Origin: an uncultured Lachnospiraceae bacterium
GTDB taxonomy: Bacteria; Bacillota; Clostridia; Lachnospirales; Lachnospiraceae
Assembly (NCBI GenBank): GCA_947589155.1
Contig: CANQBH010000023.1
Coordinates: 1-33,494 of the forward strand
Length of the DNA: 33,494 bases
Direction of reading: 5' to 3'
The translations under genes were made by a program, and so were the position numbers. Of this stretch, positions 1 to 8,675 are shown piece by piece (position 1 is the stretch's first letter; every line of letters starts with the position of its first letter). The notes under the pieces are model-generated. The model was not told the DNA's origin. It searched no databases and saw nothing but the letters and a program-made list of their open reading frames with translations.

Positions 1-30
1 ATGTGAGATTTGTCAGAGGAAAGAAAAAAG

Positions 31-59
31 TTTGTGAAATACAAATTTACCTCTTGACA
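31..59 (+). promoter_or_regulatory. Possible operator and -35-like box upstream of panB
   Basis: A short inverted repeat TTTGT-N5-ACAAA lies at 31-45 and a perfect TTGACA at 54-59. No convincing -10 hexamer is found at the usual 16-18 base spacing from that TTGACA, so the actual promoter may lie elsewhere or upstream of the window. The AT-rich composition of 1-60 compared with the coding DNA supports a regulatory region. Weak call. Confidence 0.25.
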
Positions 60-83
60 AAAGTCACTTCATAACAGCGGGAG

Positions 84-101
84 GAGACGCAGCGGCGTCT
101 C
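84..101 (+). promoter_or_regulatory. Leader hairpin before the panB ribosome site
   Basis: A perfect 7-bp stem (GAGACGC / GCGTCTC) with an AGCG loop ends about five bases before the panB Shine-Dalgarno (AAGGGG at 107-112). No T-run follows, so it is not an intrinsic terminator. It could affect mRNA stability or ribosome access. That role is inference. Confidence 0.4.
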
Positions 102-117
102 TGTGAAAGGGGAACAT

Positions 118-945
118 ATGAAACATACGATCGTTACGTTAAAGGAAGCAAAAGAAAAAGGAGAGAAGATCTCCATGCTCACGGCCTATGATTATTCTAC
201 GGCGAAACTCGTGGACGCCGCGGGGATCGACGCGATCCTTGTCGGCGATTCGCTCGGGAACGTCGTGCTGGGCTATGAGGATACGATCTCCGTGACCGTA
301 GAGGACATGATCCATCACTGCGCCGCGGTCGCGCGCGGGGCAAAAGAGGCGCTGATCGTCTGCGACATGCCGTTCATGTCGTATCAGACGTCGGAGTATG
401 ACGCGGTGGTCAACGCGGGACGCCTGATGAAAGAGGGCCGCGCGCAGGCCGTAAAACTCGAAGGCGGCGCGGAGTTTGAGGGTACGATCAAAAAGATCGT
501 CGACGCGTCGATTCCGGTGTGCGGACATATCGGGCTGACGCCGCAGTCGATCAACGCATTCGGCGGATTTAAGGTGCAGGGCCGCGGGCTGGAAGCGGCG
601 CAAAAACTCATCGAGGACGCCAAAGCCGTCGAGCGCGCCGGAGCCTTTGCGGTGGTGCTCGAATGTGTGCCGTCGCCGCTGGCAAAAAAGATCACCGAGA
701 GCCTTTCCATCCCGACGATCGGGATCGGCGCGGGCGCGGACTGCGACGGACAGGTGCTGGTTTATCAGGATATGCTGGGCATGTTTACGGATTTCAAGCC
801 GAAGTTCGTCAAGCATTTCGCGCAGATCGGCGACGCGATGACCGAAGCGTTTGGCGCTTACGACGCGCAGGTCAAAAGCGGGGCGTTCCCCGCGCCGGAA
901 CACGGCTACGGCATGGACGAGGCGGTTATTGAAAAATTATATTAA
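118..945 (+). CDS. panB: 3-methyl-2-oxobutanoate hydroxymethyltransferase (PanB)
   Basis: First committed step of pantothenate synthesis in the cytoplasm: it transfers a hydroxymethyl group from methylenetetrahydrofolate to 2-oxoisovalerate, giving ketopantoate. The 275-residue product has the usual family length. The N-terminal part carries [10 protein letters not shown] and VGDSLGN (Asp44 is the expected metal ligand). Further on come CDMPFMSYQ and KLEGG, which hold the other metal-binding acidic residues, and GIGAG near residue 200. I chose the ATG at 118 over the in-frame GTG at 103 because an AAGGGG ribosome site sits five bases before it and the protein then begins at the conserved TLKEAK segment. 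panC follows after 25 bases, so panB-panC-panD-coaBC look like one operon. PanE/IlvC and pantothenate kinase are not in the window. Confidence 0.96.
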   Translation: MKHTIVTLKEAKEKGEKISMLTAYDYSTAKLVDAAGIDAILVGDSLGNVVLGYEDTISVTVEDMIHHCAAVARGAKEALIVCDMPFMSYQTSEYDAVVNAGRLMKEGRAQAVKLEGGAEFEGTIKKIVDASIPVCGHIGLTPQSINAFGGFKVQGRGLEAAQKLIEDAKAVERAGAFAVVLECVPSPLAKKITESLSIPTIGIGAGADCDGQVLVYQDMLGMFTDFKPKFVKHFAQIGDAMTEAFGAYDAQVKSGAFPAPEHGYGMDEAVIEKLY

Positions 946-970
946 AACGCCGGACAAGAAAGGAATCGCG

Positions 971-1819
971 ATGAAGATATGTGAGACGATAGAGGAAGTC
1001 CGCGGGATCGTGGGCGAATGGAAAAAAGAAGGAAAGAGCGTGGGTTTTGTCCCGACCATGGGCTATCTCCATGAAGGACATCAAAGCCTGATGGAGGCGG
1101 CGCGGCGCGAAAACGACCGCGTTGTCGTCAGTATTTTCGTCAACCCGATGCAGTTTGGGCCGACGGAGGATCTGGACAGTTATCCGCGCGATCTTGAGCG
1201 GGACTGCGGCGTCTGCCGGACGGCGGGCGTGGATCTGGTGTTTCATCCGCAGCCGGAGGAGATGTATCCGGACGGCTTCTGCAGTTATGCGGATATGAAC
1301 GGCCTGACGGGGGAACTCTGCGGCAGGACGCGGCCGACGCATTTTCGGGGCGTCCAGACCGTCGTGCTGAAACTGTTTCATATCGTCACGCCGGATCGGG
1401 CGTATTTCGGGCAGAAGGACGCGCAGCAGCTGGCGGTGATCCGGAGAATGGTCAGGGATCTGAATCTGGATATCGAGATCTGCGGATGCCCGATCGTCCG
1501 CGAGCCGGACGGGCTGGCAAAGAGTTCAAGGAACACATACCTTTCGCCTGAGGAGCGGCAGGCGGCGCTGATTTTAAGTAAAAGCCTTGCAGAAGCCGCG
1601 CGGCTGATCGACGGCGGCGAAAGGGACGCCGGAGCGATCCGAAAAAAAATGCGCGAGAAGATTGCGGAGGAGCCGCTGGCAAGGCTCGATTACGCGGATA
1701 TTGTCCGGTTTTCCGATATCACGCCGGTGGACCGGCTCGAGGGCGAAGTGCTGGTGGCGCTTGCCGTCTATATCGGCAAGACCCGTCTCATCGACAATAT
1801 GATTGTTACGGTAGAGTAG
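971..1819 (+). CDS. panC: Pantothenate synthetase (pantoate--beta-alanine ligase, PanC)
   Basis: ATP-dependent condensation of pantoate with beta-alanine to give pantothenate, via a pantoyl-adenylate. The 282-residue protein has the family length. It shows the nucleotidyltransferase hallmark [11 protein letters not shown] near residue 30 (HEGH is the HIGH-type motif), then [21 protein letters not shown] near 150, and [13 protein letters not shown] near 180, where the KSSRN segment is the KMSKS-like loop. An open frame extends upstream to 851 inside panB. The ATG at 971 is preferred for its AAAGGA ribosome site and because the protein otherwise gains 40 residues with no family counterpart. panD begins 10 bases after the stop. 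Confidence 0.96.
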   Translation: MKICETIEEVRGIVGEWKKEGKSVGFVPTMGYLHEGHQSLMEAARRENDRVVVSIFVNPMQFGPTEDLDSYPRDLERDCGVCRTAGVDLVFHPQPEEMYPDGFCSYADMNGLTGELCGRTRPTHFRGVQTVVLKLFHIVTPDRAYFGQKDAQQLAVIRRMVRDLNLDIEICGCPIVREPDGLAKSSRNTYLSPEERQAALILSKSLAEAARLIDGGERDAGAIRKKMREKIAEEPLARLDYADIVRFSDITPVDRLEGEVLVALAVYIGKTRLIDNMIVTVE

Positions 1820-1829
1820 GAGAGAACAG

Positions 1830-2222
1830 ATGAATATCACAATGTTAAAAGGAAAGATCCACCGCGCCGTCGTTACACAGGCCGAACTCGATTATGTGGG
1901 GAGCATCACGGTCGATCCGGCGCTGCTGGAGGCTGCAGGGATCTTGGAATACGAATATGTGCAGGTCGTGGATATCGAAAACGGCAACCGTTTTGAGACC
2001 TATACGATCGCAGGAGAGCGGGACAGCGGCATGATCTGCCTAAACGGCGCGGCCGCGCGTCAGGTGCTGCCGGGCGACCATGTGATCATTATGAGTTATG
2101 CGTCCATGACGGAGCAGGAGGCGGAAACGCACCGGCCGAAGGTGGTCTTTGTGGATGAGCAGAACCGGATCCTGCGGACGGTACGCTACGAAAAGCACGG
2201 GCAGACGGAAGGCGGCCTTTGA
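1830..2222 (+). CDS. panD: Aspartate 1-decarboxylase proenzyme (PanD)
   Basis: Makes beta-alanine from L-aspartate for PanC. The enzyme is synthesised as an inactive chain that cleaves itself between Gly24 and Ser25, and the serine becomes the pyruvoyl cofactor. The cleavage site YVGSITVD is present with G24-S25 exactly in place. Other family marks are KGKIHRA at the start, the N-G-x-R-F-x-T-Y segment around residue 50, and the NGAAAR segment around residue 70. Length (130 residues) is normal. The ribosome site TAGGAGAG overlaps the panC stop codon, so translation is probably closely linked. Having panB, panC and panD together means the whole beta-alanine branch is local. Confidence 0.96.
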   Translation: MNITMLKGKIHRAVVTQAELDYVGSITVDPALLEAAGILEYEYVQVVDIENGNRFETYTIAGERDSGMICLNGAAARQVLPGDHVIIMSYASMTEQEAETHRPKVVFVDEQNRILRTVRYEKHGQTEGGL

Positions 2223-2249
2223 CGCGCCGCAGAGGAAGTGAGGAAGACG

Positions 2250-3446
2250 ATGTTAAAAGGAAAATGCGTGGTCATCGGCGTCAGCGGCAGTATCGCCGCA
2301 TACAAGGCGGCGTGTCTGGTAAGCGCGCTGGTCAAAGCGCACGCGGATGTGGAAGTCATCATGACGGAAAACGCGACGCGCTTCATCAACCCGATCACGT
2401 TTGAGACGCTGACGGGAAGGAAATGTCTGGTCGATACGTTCGACCGCAATTTTTCATTCGACGTGGAGCACGTTTCGCTGGCAAAAAGGGCGGATCTTTT
2501 CATGGTCGCTCCGGCTACGGCCAACGTGCTGGGTAAAATGGCGTGCGGCATTGCCGACGATATGCTGACAACGACCCTGCTGGCCTGCCGCTGCCCGGTG
2601 TTTGCGGCTCCGGCCATGAATACCGCGATGTATGAAAATCCCGTCGTGCAGGACAATATCAGGCGGCTACGGGAGTTTGGGATCCGTGTGATCGAGCCCG
2701 CGGAGGGACGGCTGGCCTGCGGCGACACCGGCCCCGGAAAGATGCCGGAGCCGGAGGAACTTCTTTCCTATATCCTGCGGGAACTGGCGTGTGAAAAAGA
2801 CCTTGCAGGAAAAAAAGTGCTGGTGACTGCCGGGCCGACGCGCGAAGCGATCGATCCGGTGAGGTTTCTGACGAACCGTTCCACGGGAAAAATGGGATAC
2901 GCGATCGCACGGCGCGCCATGCTACGCGGCGCGGATGTGACGCTGGTCAGCGGGCCGACGGCGCTTGAGCCGCCGGAATTTGTTACGGTGGTGCAAACGG
3001 AGAGCGCGGCGCAGATGTATCGGGAAGTCACGGCGCGCAGCGGAGACAGCGACATGATCTTCATGTGCGCGGCGGTCGCGGATTATACGCCGCCGCAGGC
3101 GTCGGAGCAGAAGATCAAAAAACAGGAGGGCGGCATGACGCTTGTCTTGGAGCGCACCGAAGATATTCTGGCGGCCCTCGGAAAGACAAAGAAAGCCGGT
3201 CAGTTTCTCTGCGGTTTTGCGATGGAAACGGAAGACCTTCTGGAGCGCGCCGCGAAGAAACTTGCGGACAAGAGCGCGGATATGATCGTGGCCAACAGCC
3301 TGCGAACGGCGGGCGCGGGATTCGGCACGGATACCAACGTCGCATCCCTTGTTACTGGAAGCGGCGTGGAAGAACTGCAGCTGATGAGCAAGGAAGCCTT
3401 GGGCGACCTCCTTTTAGACCGCGCGCTGGACGCGCTCGGCGGCTGA
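2250..3446 (+). CDS. coaBC: Bifunctional phosphopantothenoylcysteine decarboxylase / phosphopantothenate--cysteine ligase (CoaBC, Dfp)
   Basis: Two consecutive CoA steps: CoaB joins 4'-phosphopantothenate to cysteine (CTP-dependent in bacteria) and CoaC, an FMN enzyme, decarboxylates the product to 4'-phosphopantetheine. The N-terminal CoaC half (about residues 1-180) shows GVSGSIAAYK, the active-site His in VEHVSLAK, MVAPATANVLGK, PAMNTAMYENP and the substrate-clamp Cys in RLACGDTG. The C-terminal CoaB half starts at KVLVTAGPTREAIDPVR and includes FLTNRSTGKMG, FMCAAVADY and a late IVANS segment. The 398-residue length is typical. The ATG at 2250 is preferred over the GTG at 2238, because the AGGA at 2241 fits the ATG and the GTG would have no spacing to its purine run. 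It lies 27 bases after panD and extends the panBCD operon into CoA synthesis. Confidence 0.96.
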   Translation: MLKGKCVVIGVSGSIAAYKAACLVSALVKAHADVEVIMTENATRFINPITFETLTGRKCLVDTFDRNFSFDVEHVSLAKRADLFMVAPATANVLGKMACGIADDMLTTTLLACRCPVFAAPAMNTAMYENPVVQDNIRRLREFGIRVIEPAEGRLACGDTGPGKMPEPEELLSYILRELACEKDLAGKKVLVTAGPTREAIDPVRFLTNRSTGKMGYAIARRAMLRGADVTLVSGPTALEPPEFVTVVQTESAAQMYREVTARSGDSDMIFMCAAVADYTPPQASEQKIKKQEGGMTLVLERTEDILAALGKTKKAGQFLCGFAMETEDLLERAAKKLADKSADMIVANSLRTAGAGFGTDTNVASLVTGSGVEELQLMSKEALGDLLLDRALDALGG

Positions 3447-3479
3447 TCGGAAAAAATACGGAAAAATTTTATGAAGTAC

Positions 3480-3508
3480 CTTTTATGGGACATACCTGCT
3501 GTTATGAT
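3480..3508 (+). promoter_or_regulatory. Extended -10 promoter for the 33-codon gene
   Basis: TGTTATGAT at 3500-3508 is an extended -10 (TG, one base, TATGAT). The -35 position 17 bases upstream (3480-3485, CTTTTA) is poor, as is common with extended -10 promoters. The region is AT-rich against GC-rich neighbours. A transcript would start near 3515 and reach the AGGAGG at about 3530. Confidence 0.5.
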
Positions 3509-3543
3509 AAGGATAGAAAGATCATGGACAGGAGGAAAAAGAC

Positions 3544-3645
3544 ATGAAAGGATACGAAGTGGCAAACGGATTCATGGGTCTGGTGGACGGCGTTTACATG
3601 CTGTTTGCCAGCGAGAGCGAATATTATGATTATATGCAGGGCTGA
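3544..3645 (+). CDS. Small 33-residue protein of unknown function
   Basis: A complete short frame translating to MKGYEVANGFMGLVDGVYML followed by FASESEYYDYMQG. It is preceded by an excellent ribosome site (AGGAGG at about 3530-3535, 8 bases before the ATG) and by an extended -10 promoter at 3500-3508. The product is acidic and aromatic at its C-terminus, with a GFMGLVDGVYMLFAS core that looks like one small folded unit or beta hairpin. It has no transmembrane segment and no recognisable catalytic motif. I recall similar tiny G-[FY]-M-G-x-V-D-G-x-Y-x-L-F-A-S proteins from clostridia, but I cannot name a family. A 7-bp hairpin overlaps the stop codon and pepP starts 26 bases later. The reading is supported by signals, not homology search. 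Confidence 0.6.
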   Translation: MKGYEVANGFMGLVDGVYMLFASESEYYDYMQG

Positions 3646-3656
3646 TCCGGCCCTGC
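3636..3656 (+). other. Hairpin over the small-gene stop codon
   Basis: GCAGGGC / GCCCTGC form a perfect 7-bp stem with a 7-base loop that contains the TGA of the 33-codon gene. No T-run follows, so strong intrinsic termination is unlikely. It could be an mRNA processing or stability element, or could couple translation of the small gene to the aminopeptidase gene that begins at 3672. Confidence 0.4.
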
Positions 3657-3671
3657 GGAAAGGGAACGGAT

Positions 3672-5483
3672 ATGAGTGTTAAGATTCCACCGGAAACAAT
3701 AGACCGGCGCGTTGCGGCGCTGAGGAAAGAAATGAAAGAACGAGGGATCGATCTGTACATCGTGCCGACGGCGGACGACCACATTTCCGAATACGTAGGG
3801 GAGCATTACAAGAGCCGCGCGTTTCTGACCGGATTTACCGGATCTGCGGGCACGGCGGTCATTACGGAAGACGAGGCCGGTCTGTGGACGGACGGGCGTT
3901 ATTTTGTGCAGGCGAAGGAGCAGATCAAAGGCAGCGTCTTTACGCTGTTTCCGATGGCGGAGCCCGGCGTGCCGACGGTAGAGGAATACGTCGGGGAGCA
4001 TCTGCCGCAGGGCGGGTGTATCGGATTCGACGGCAGCTGTATGGCGGCCGCGGCGGCGAAGAAATATAAAAAAGCCGCTGAGGAGAAGCATGGAAAAGTC
4101 GCGATGGAAGAAGATCTGGCCGGTATGATCTGGGAAGACCGCCCGCCGTTGCCAAAAGAGCCGGTCTGGCTGCTGCCGCAGCGCTATGCAGGAGAGAGCG
4201 CGAAGGACAAACTCGCGCGGATCCGCGCGTGCATGAAGGAAAAGGGAGCGGACTGCCATCTGATCGGCAGTATGTACGATATTGCGTGGATATTGAACCT
4301 GCGCGGCGGGGACATCCGCCATGTGCCGGTCTTCCTTTCGTTTTTCTTCATGGACGAAACGAGGGCCGTGCTGTACGCGTTTACGGAGCGCTGGCCGCAG
4401 GAGGTCAAAGAAGCCCTGCGCGACGCCGGCGTATCCTGCCGCGCTTACGGGGCGATCTATGACGAACTGCCGGAACTTCTGGAAAAAGGCAGCGTGCTTT
4501 TGGATCCGGAGACGGTCAACGCGCGCCTGCTTTTACGAATACCGGACGGGGTGAAGGTCGTGGAGGCGGACAATCCGTCGGAGCGGATGCGCGCCGTCAA
4601 GAACGAAACGGAACTGGCAGGAACGAAAGAAGCGCATATCCGCGACGGCGCTGCGGTCACAAAGTTTATCCGCGAGATCAAAACGTCGATCGGCCGCGGC
4701 GGGATCACGGAAATCAGCGCGCAGGAGCGCCTCCGCCAGTTGCGCGCGGAGCAGGAAGGATTCCTCGACGAGAGTTTTGATACGATCGCCGCTTACGGCG
4801 CGAACGCCGCAATGATGCATTACAGCGCGACCGCGGAGGATCATGCCGCGCTGGAGAAAAAAGGCTTCTTCCTTGTGGATTCCGGCGGCCACTATGTGGA
4901 CGGTACGACCGACATCACCCGGACGATCGTTCTCGGCGAGGTGACGGAAGAACAGAAAAGACTCTATACAACGGTCTTAAAGAGCCATATCCGATTGGCG
5001 GCCGCGCGCTTCCCGAAGGGCGTCACGGGGCAGAATCTCGACGCGCTGGCGCGGGAGCCGATGTGGGAACTCGGGCTGGATTACCGCTGCGGTACGGGGC
5101 ACGGCGTGGGCCATATCTTAAACGTCCACGAAGGGCCGAACGCCTTTCGATGGAAGCCGACGGACGGCCATCCGGCGCAGCCGCTCGAGCCGGGCATGAT
5201 CACGACCGACGAGCCGGGATATTACGAAGAAGGAGCCTACGGGATACGGATCGAGAACGAACTGCTCTGCGTCCGCGGCGAGACGACCGAGTACGGCGAG
5301 TTTTACGAATTTGAGCCGCTGACGTTCGCGCCGATCGATCTGGACGCCGTAATGCCGCCGCTGTTGTCATGGGAGGAGCGTGACTGGCTCAACCACTATC
5401 ACGAGTGCGTGCGGAAAGCGCTTGCTCCGTATCTGAACGATGAAGAAAAGGAATGGCTGAAATATGAAACAAGAGCGATCTGA
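3672..5483 (+). CDS. Aminopeptidase P family protein (Xaa-Pro aminopeptidase, M24B, three-domain type)
   Basis: Cytoplasmic metallopeptidase expected to remove an N-terminal residue that precedes proline. The 603-residue length matches the three-domain class (like eukaryotic XPNPEP1) rather than the shorter bacterial PepP. Two creatinase-like N-terminal domains cover about 1-310, with TGFTGSAGTAVIT and LWTDGRYFVQA early on. The M24 catalytic domain follows. Its dimetal ligands are visible as the two Asp in DSGGHYVDGTTDITRT (about residues 404-416), the His in GTGHGVGHILNVHEGP (about 475-490), Glu in TTDEPGYYEEG, and Glu in IRIENEL. The start ATG at 3672 has GGAAAGGG upstream. The last 20 bases overlap polA, which suggests coupled translation. 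Confidence 0.93.
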   Translation: MSVKIPPETIDRRVAALRKEMKERGIDLYIVPTADDHISEYVGEHYKSRAFLTGFTGSAGTAVITEDEAGLWTDGRYFVQAKEQIKGSVFTLFPMAEPGVPTVEEYVGEHLPQGGCIGFDGSCMAAAAAKKYKKAAEEKHGKVAMEEDLAGMIWEDRPPLPKEPVWLLPQRYAGESAKDKLARIRACMKEKGADCHLIGSMYDIAWILNLRGGDIRHVPVFLSFFFMDETRAVLYAFTERWPQEVKEALRDAGVSCRAYGAIYDELPELLEKGSVLLDPETVNARLLLRIPDGVKVVEADNPSERMRAVKNETELAGTKEAHIRDGAAVTKFIREIKTSIGRGGITEISAQERLRQLRAEQEGFLDESFDTIAAYGANAAMMHYSATAEDHAALEKKGFFLVDSGGHYVDGTTDITRTIVLGEVTEEQKRLYTTVLKSHIRLAAARFPKGVTGQNLDALAREPMWELGLDYRCGTGHGVGHILNVHEGPNAFRWKPTDGHPAQPLEPGMITTDEPGYYEEGAYGIRIENELLCVRGETTEYGEFYEFEPLTFAPIDLDAVMPPLLSWEERDWLNHYHECVRKALAPYLNDEEKEWLKYETRAI

Positions 5484-8163
5484 AAAACTGTTACTGATGG
5501 ACGGCCACAGCATCTTAAACCGCGCGTTTTACGGCCTGCCGGATCTGACGAACGCGGCGGGCCTGCACACGAACGCGGTATACGGCTTCTTAAACATCCT
5601 GTTCCGTTTTCTGGACGAGGAAAAGCCGCAGTATCTTACGGTGGCGTTCGACGAGCATGCGCCGACCTTCCGGCACAAGATGTACGAAGCCTATAAGGGG
5701 ACGCGCAAGCCGATGGCGGAGGAACTGCGGATGCAGGTGCCGATGATGAAGCAGATGCTTCAGGCGATGGGCGTGACCGTTATCAGCAAAGAAGGTCTGG
5801 AAGCCGACGATCTGCTTGGCACGATGGCGCGCATCGGCGAGGAGAGCGGCATGGAAGTCGTCATCGTTTCCGGCGACCGCGATCTTCTGCAGCTGGCGAC
5901 GGAGCATACGAAGATCAGCATTCCGAAGACAAAAAAGACCGGAACCGAAGTCGAGCATTACTACGCCGCCGACGTGCGCGAGCGTTATCTTGTCACGCCG
6001 GAGGAATTTATCGACGTCAAGGCGCTGATGGGCGACGCGTCCGACAATATCCCGGGCGTGCCTTCCATCGGGGAAAAGACCGCGACGCAGATCATCGCGC
6101 AGTACCATTCCATTGAAGAAGCGTATGCCAATGCCGCGGAAGTCAAACCGCCGCGGGCGTCCAAAAACTTACAGGAATATTACGATCAGGCCGTGCTGTC
6201 CAAGACGCTGGCAACGATCGAGCGCCACGCGGATCTTTCTTACGATCCGCATGAAGCGGCGCTGGGCGATCTGTTTACGCCGGAGGCGTACGAACTCTGC
6301 AAGGAATGGGAGTTCAAAAACCTGCTCGGGCGTTTTGACGTCGCGCCCGCTTCTTTGGAGGAGACAAGTTATGCCACGCTGCTGACAAAAGCGCAGCTGG
6401 ACGCGTTTGCGGACGGGGTCTGCGCGGCGAAGAAAGAAAACGGAACTTTCATCGGCGTGTATCTGTGCTATGATTTTTGGCCGGTCGAGAGCGTCTACCG
6501 CCTTTACGGCGCGGCGTTTTCCTTCGGCGGGGAAAGCGTCTGGGCGCCGGTGCGAAGCGATTCTAAACTGACGGAAGAAGATCTGCGGCGGAATTTGCTG
6601 CGTCTGGCGGAGTCCGGCGCGCCGCTTGCGACCATGACAGGAAAAGAAATGATACGGATCTGCGCGCCCGAAGAAGAAGGGCGGAAACTGACCTGCGCCA
6701 ATACGTTTGACGCCGCGGTGGCCGCGTATCTTTTGCAGCCGCTCAGCAAGACTTATCTGGCGGAAGATCTCGCGGGACAATATCTGCACCGCACGCTGCC
6801 GGGCTATGCGGAACTGTTCGGCAAACGTTCTCCGGCGGAGGCGGCCGGTGATGACGGCGAAACGATGCAGGGGTTTGCCTGCGCGCAGGCGGAGGTATGC
6901 AGCCTTCTGCCGCCGATCCTGCTGCGGGAACTGCGGGAGGCGGATATGCTGCGCCTTTACGAGCAGATCGAACTGCCGCTGGTCTTTACGCTTGCCGACA
7001 TGGAGCGCGAGGGGATCGCGATCGACGGCGAAGCGCTGAAAATGTACGCGGACAAACTTTCGGTGCGTATCGCGCAGTTGGAGCGGCAGATCTACGAACA
7101 GGCGGGGGAGACGTTTAACATCAACTCGCCGAAGCAGCTCGGCGAGATCCTGTTTGCAAAACTCGGACTGCCGAACGGCAAGAAGACAAAGACCGGATAT
7201 TCGACGGCGGCGGACGTGCTGGAATCGCTGGCGCCCGAGCATCCGATCGTCGCCGATATCTTAGAATACCGTCAGGTCGCCAAATTAAAATCCACCTATG
7301 CCGACGGACTGGCCGCCTGTATCGGGACAGACGGCAGGATCCGCTCCTCGTTCCAGCAGACGGTCACGGCGACCGGCCGGATCAGCAGCACGGAGCCGAA
7401 TCTGCAGAACATACCGATCCGCATGGAACTGGGCAAACTGATCCGCAAAGTGTTCCATCCGCGGGAGGGCTATGTCTTTTTAGACGCCGATTATTCGCAG
7501 ATTGAACTGCGCGTCCTTTCGCATATGTCAAAAGACGAAAATCTGATACAGGCGTTTCTGCAGGGGCAGGATATCCACCGTTCGACCGCCTCTCTGGTGT
7601 TCCATACGCCGTTTGAAGAAGTCACGCCGCTGCAGCGCCGGAACGCAAAGGCGGTCAATTTCGGGATCGTTTACGGGATCAGCGCGTTCGGGCTTTCCCG
7701 CGACCTCGGGATCGGCAGGAAAGAGGCGCAGCAGTATATCGACGACTATTTCCTTGCCTATCCGCGCATGAAGGAATTTCTGGACTCGCTCGTGGAGCAG
7801 GGCAGGCGCGAAGGCTGCGTCCGCACGATGTACGGCAGGATCCGGCCGATCCCCGAACTCTCGTCTTCCAATTTCGCGCAGCGGCAGTTCGGGGAGAGGG
7901 TCGCGATGAACAGCCCGATTCAGGGAACGGCGGCCGATATCATCAAGATCGCGATGGTGCGCGTGCACGACCGGCTCCATGCCGAGGGCATGGCCTCAAA
8001 GCTGCTGCTTCAGGTCCATGACGAACTTCTGATCGAAGCAAAAGAAGACGAACTGGAGCGGGTGAAAGCGATCCTGCTGGAGGAGATGCAGTCCGCCGCC
8101 GATCTGGCCGTGCCGCTGGAAGTGGATATGCACAGCGGAAGCGACTGGTACGCGGCAAAATAG
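5464..8163 (+). CDS. polA: DNA polymerase I (PolA)
   Basis: Removes RNA primers, fills gaps and repairs DNA. The 899-residue protein has the N-terminal 5'-3' exonuclease (about 1-290; LLLMDGHSILNRAFYG, GLEADDLLG, VIVSGDRDLLQL, GDASDNIPGVPSIGEKTA) and a middle domain in which I see none of the Asp/Glu pattern of an active 3'-5' proofreading exonuclease, as in other Firmicute PolA. The C-terminal polymerase has motif A DADYSQIELRVLSH (about 676), the O-helix motif B RRNAKAVNFGIVYG (about 725) and motif C LLQVHDELLIEA (about 846). Starting at the ATG at 5464 gives the conserved EKLLLMDGHSILNR beginning and a 20-base overlap with the upstream peptidase gene. It ends 8 bases before a convergent gene with no intrinsic terminator between. 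Confidence 0.97.
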   Translation: MKQERSEKLLLMDGHSILNRAFYGLPDLTNAAGLHTNAVYGFLNILFRFLDEEKPQYLTVAFDEHAPTFRHKMYEAYKGTRKPMAEELRMQVPMMKQMLQAMGVTVISKEGLEADDLLGTMARIGEESGMEVVIVSGDRDLLQLATEHTKISIPKTKKTGTEVEHYYAADVRERYLVTPEEFIDVKALMGDASDNIPGVPSIGEKTATQIIAQYHSIEEAYANAAEVKPPRASKNLQEYYDQAVLSKTLATIERHADLSYDPHEAALGDLFTPEAYELCKEWEFKNLLGRFDVAPASLEETSYATLLTKAQLDAFADGVCAAKKENGTFIGVYLCYDFWPVESVYRLYGAAFSFGGESVWAPVRSDSKLTEEDLRRNLLRLAESGAPLATMTGKEMIRICAPEEEGRKLTCANTFDAAVAAYLLQPLSKTYLAEDLAGQYLHRTLPGYAELFGKRSPAEAAGDDGETMQGFACAQAEVCSLLPPILLRELREADMLRLYEQIELPLVFTLADMEREGIAIDGEALKMYADKLSVRIAQLERQIYEQAGETFNINSPKQLGEILFAKLGLPNGKKTKTGYSTAADVLESLAPEHPIVADILEYRQVAKLKSTYADGLAACIGTDGRIRSSFQQTVTATGRISSTEPNLQNIPIRMELGKLIRKVFHPREGYVFLDADYSQIELRVLSHMSKDENLIQAFLQGQDIHRSTASLVFHTPFEEVTPLQRRNAKAVNFGIVYGISAFGLSRDLGIGRKEAQQYIDDYFLAYPRMKEFLDSLVEQGRREGCVRTMYGRIRPIPELSSSNFAQRQFGERVAMNSPIQGTAADIIKIAMVRVHDRLHAEGMASKLLLQVHDELLIEAKEDELERVKAILLEEMQSAADLAVPLEVDMHSGSDWYAAK

Positions 8164-8171
8164 CGCAAGGC

Positions 8172-8576
8172 TCAGGCGGAGACGTTCTGGCGCAGGAGCA
8201 GCCGCTCAAACAGCAGGCCGGCCACGGCCCAGAACGGGAGATAGTCCAGACGGATCAGGCCGTTGACGCTGTATTTGGCGTCGCCGTAGTCCCACGGGCA
8301 GCAGGAAAAATTCTTCAAAACGCTGCCAGTGATGTACTCGACGGAAAAGATCCCGCCGCTGTAAATGAGGCCGCGGAGCCATGCGGGATATCGCCGCAGG
8401 AAGCGGTTCAGCGGATAGATCAGCGACGCGAGGCCGTAGATCGGGAACATCCAGAGGGACGTCTGCCCCATGAGTTTGGCGTCCCTGTTGCGCAGGCAGT
8501 GGGAGGAGGTGAACAGGATCTCCATGCACCACCCCATGACGCCGCACAGGATAAAATTCTTTTTCATGCTTTTCAT
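8172..8576 (-). CDS. Putative ABC-transporter type IV family membrane protein (CmpB-like, PF06541)
   Basis: A 134-residue hydrophobic protein with about four predicted membrane helices: the N-terminal NFILCGVMGWCMEILF helix, a central MFPIYGLASLIYPL helix, the LRGLIYSGGIFSVEYITGSVL helix region and a C-terminal FWAVAGLLFERLLL helix. The GWCMEI segment, the MGQTSLWMFPIYG stretch and the CPWDY motif are what I associate with the CmpB-like family of short clostridial membrane proteins. Their transport role is a family name and not a demonstrated function. The start at 8576 is chosen because AAGGAGGG precedes it by five bases. The open frame continues 22 codons further up without a ribosome site. 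It is a lone minus-strand gene between polA and coaE. Confidence 0.75.
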   Translation of the reverse strand: MKSMKKNFILCGVMGWCMEILFTSSHCLRNRDAKLMGQTSLWMFPIYGLASLIYPLNRFLRRYPAWLRGLIYSGGIFSVEYITGSVLKNFSCCPWDYGDAKYSVNGLIRLDYLPFWAVAGLLFERLLLRQNVSA

Positions 8577-8647
8577 TTTTGCCCTCCTTGTCTGTATCGT
8601 TCTTACTATTCCCTCACGACGGGCAATTATGCAAAACGGCAAGAACC

Positions 8648-8675
8648 GCCGCGGACGGCTATTGTTTTCCGCGGC
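8648..8675. repeat. Inverted repeat around the coaE -35 box
   Basis: GCCGCGG at 8648-8654 and CCGCGGC at 8669-8675 form a perfect 7-bp inverted repeat with arm centres 21 bp apart, which is two helical turns. The TTGTTT -35 lies between the arms. This is the geometry of a dimer-binding operator. The core CCGCGG is itself palindromic and could arise by chance in GC-rich DNA. Confidence 0.35.

Noticed and set aside
1642-1649. A8 run in panC as a possible frameshift
   Set aside because: The frame continues normally on both sides with conserved protein length, so there is no sign of an error or programmed shift.
6169-7242. 357-codon minus-strand open frame opposite polA
   Set aside because: Shadow of polA, no recognisable motif and no ribosome site.
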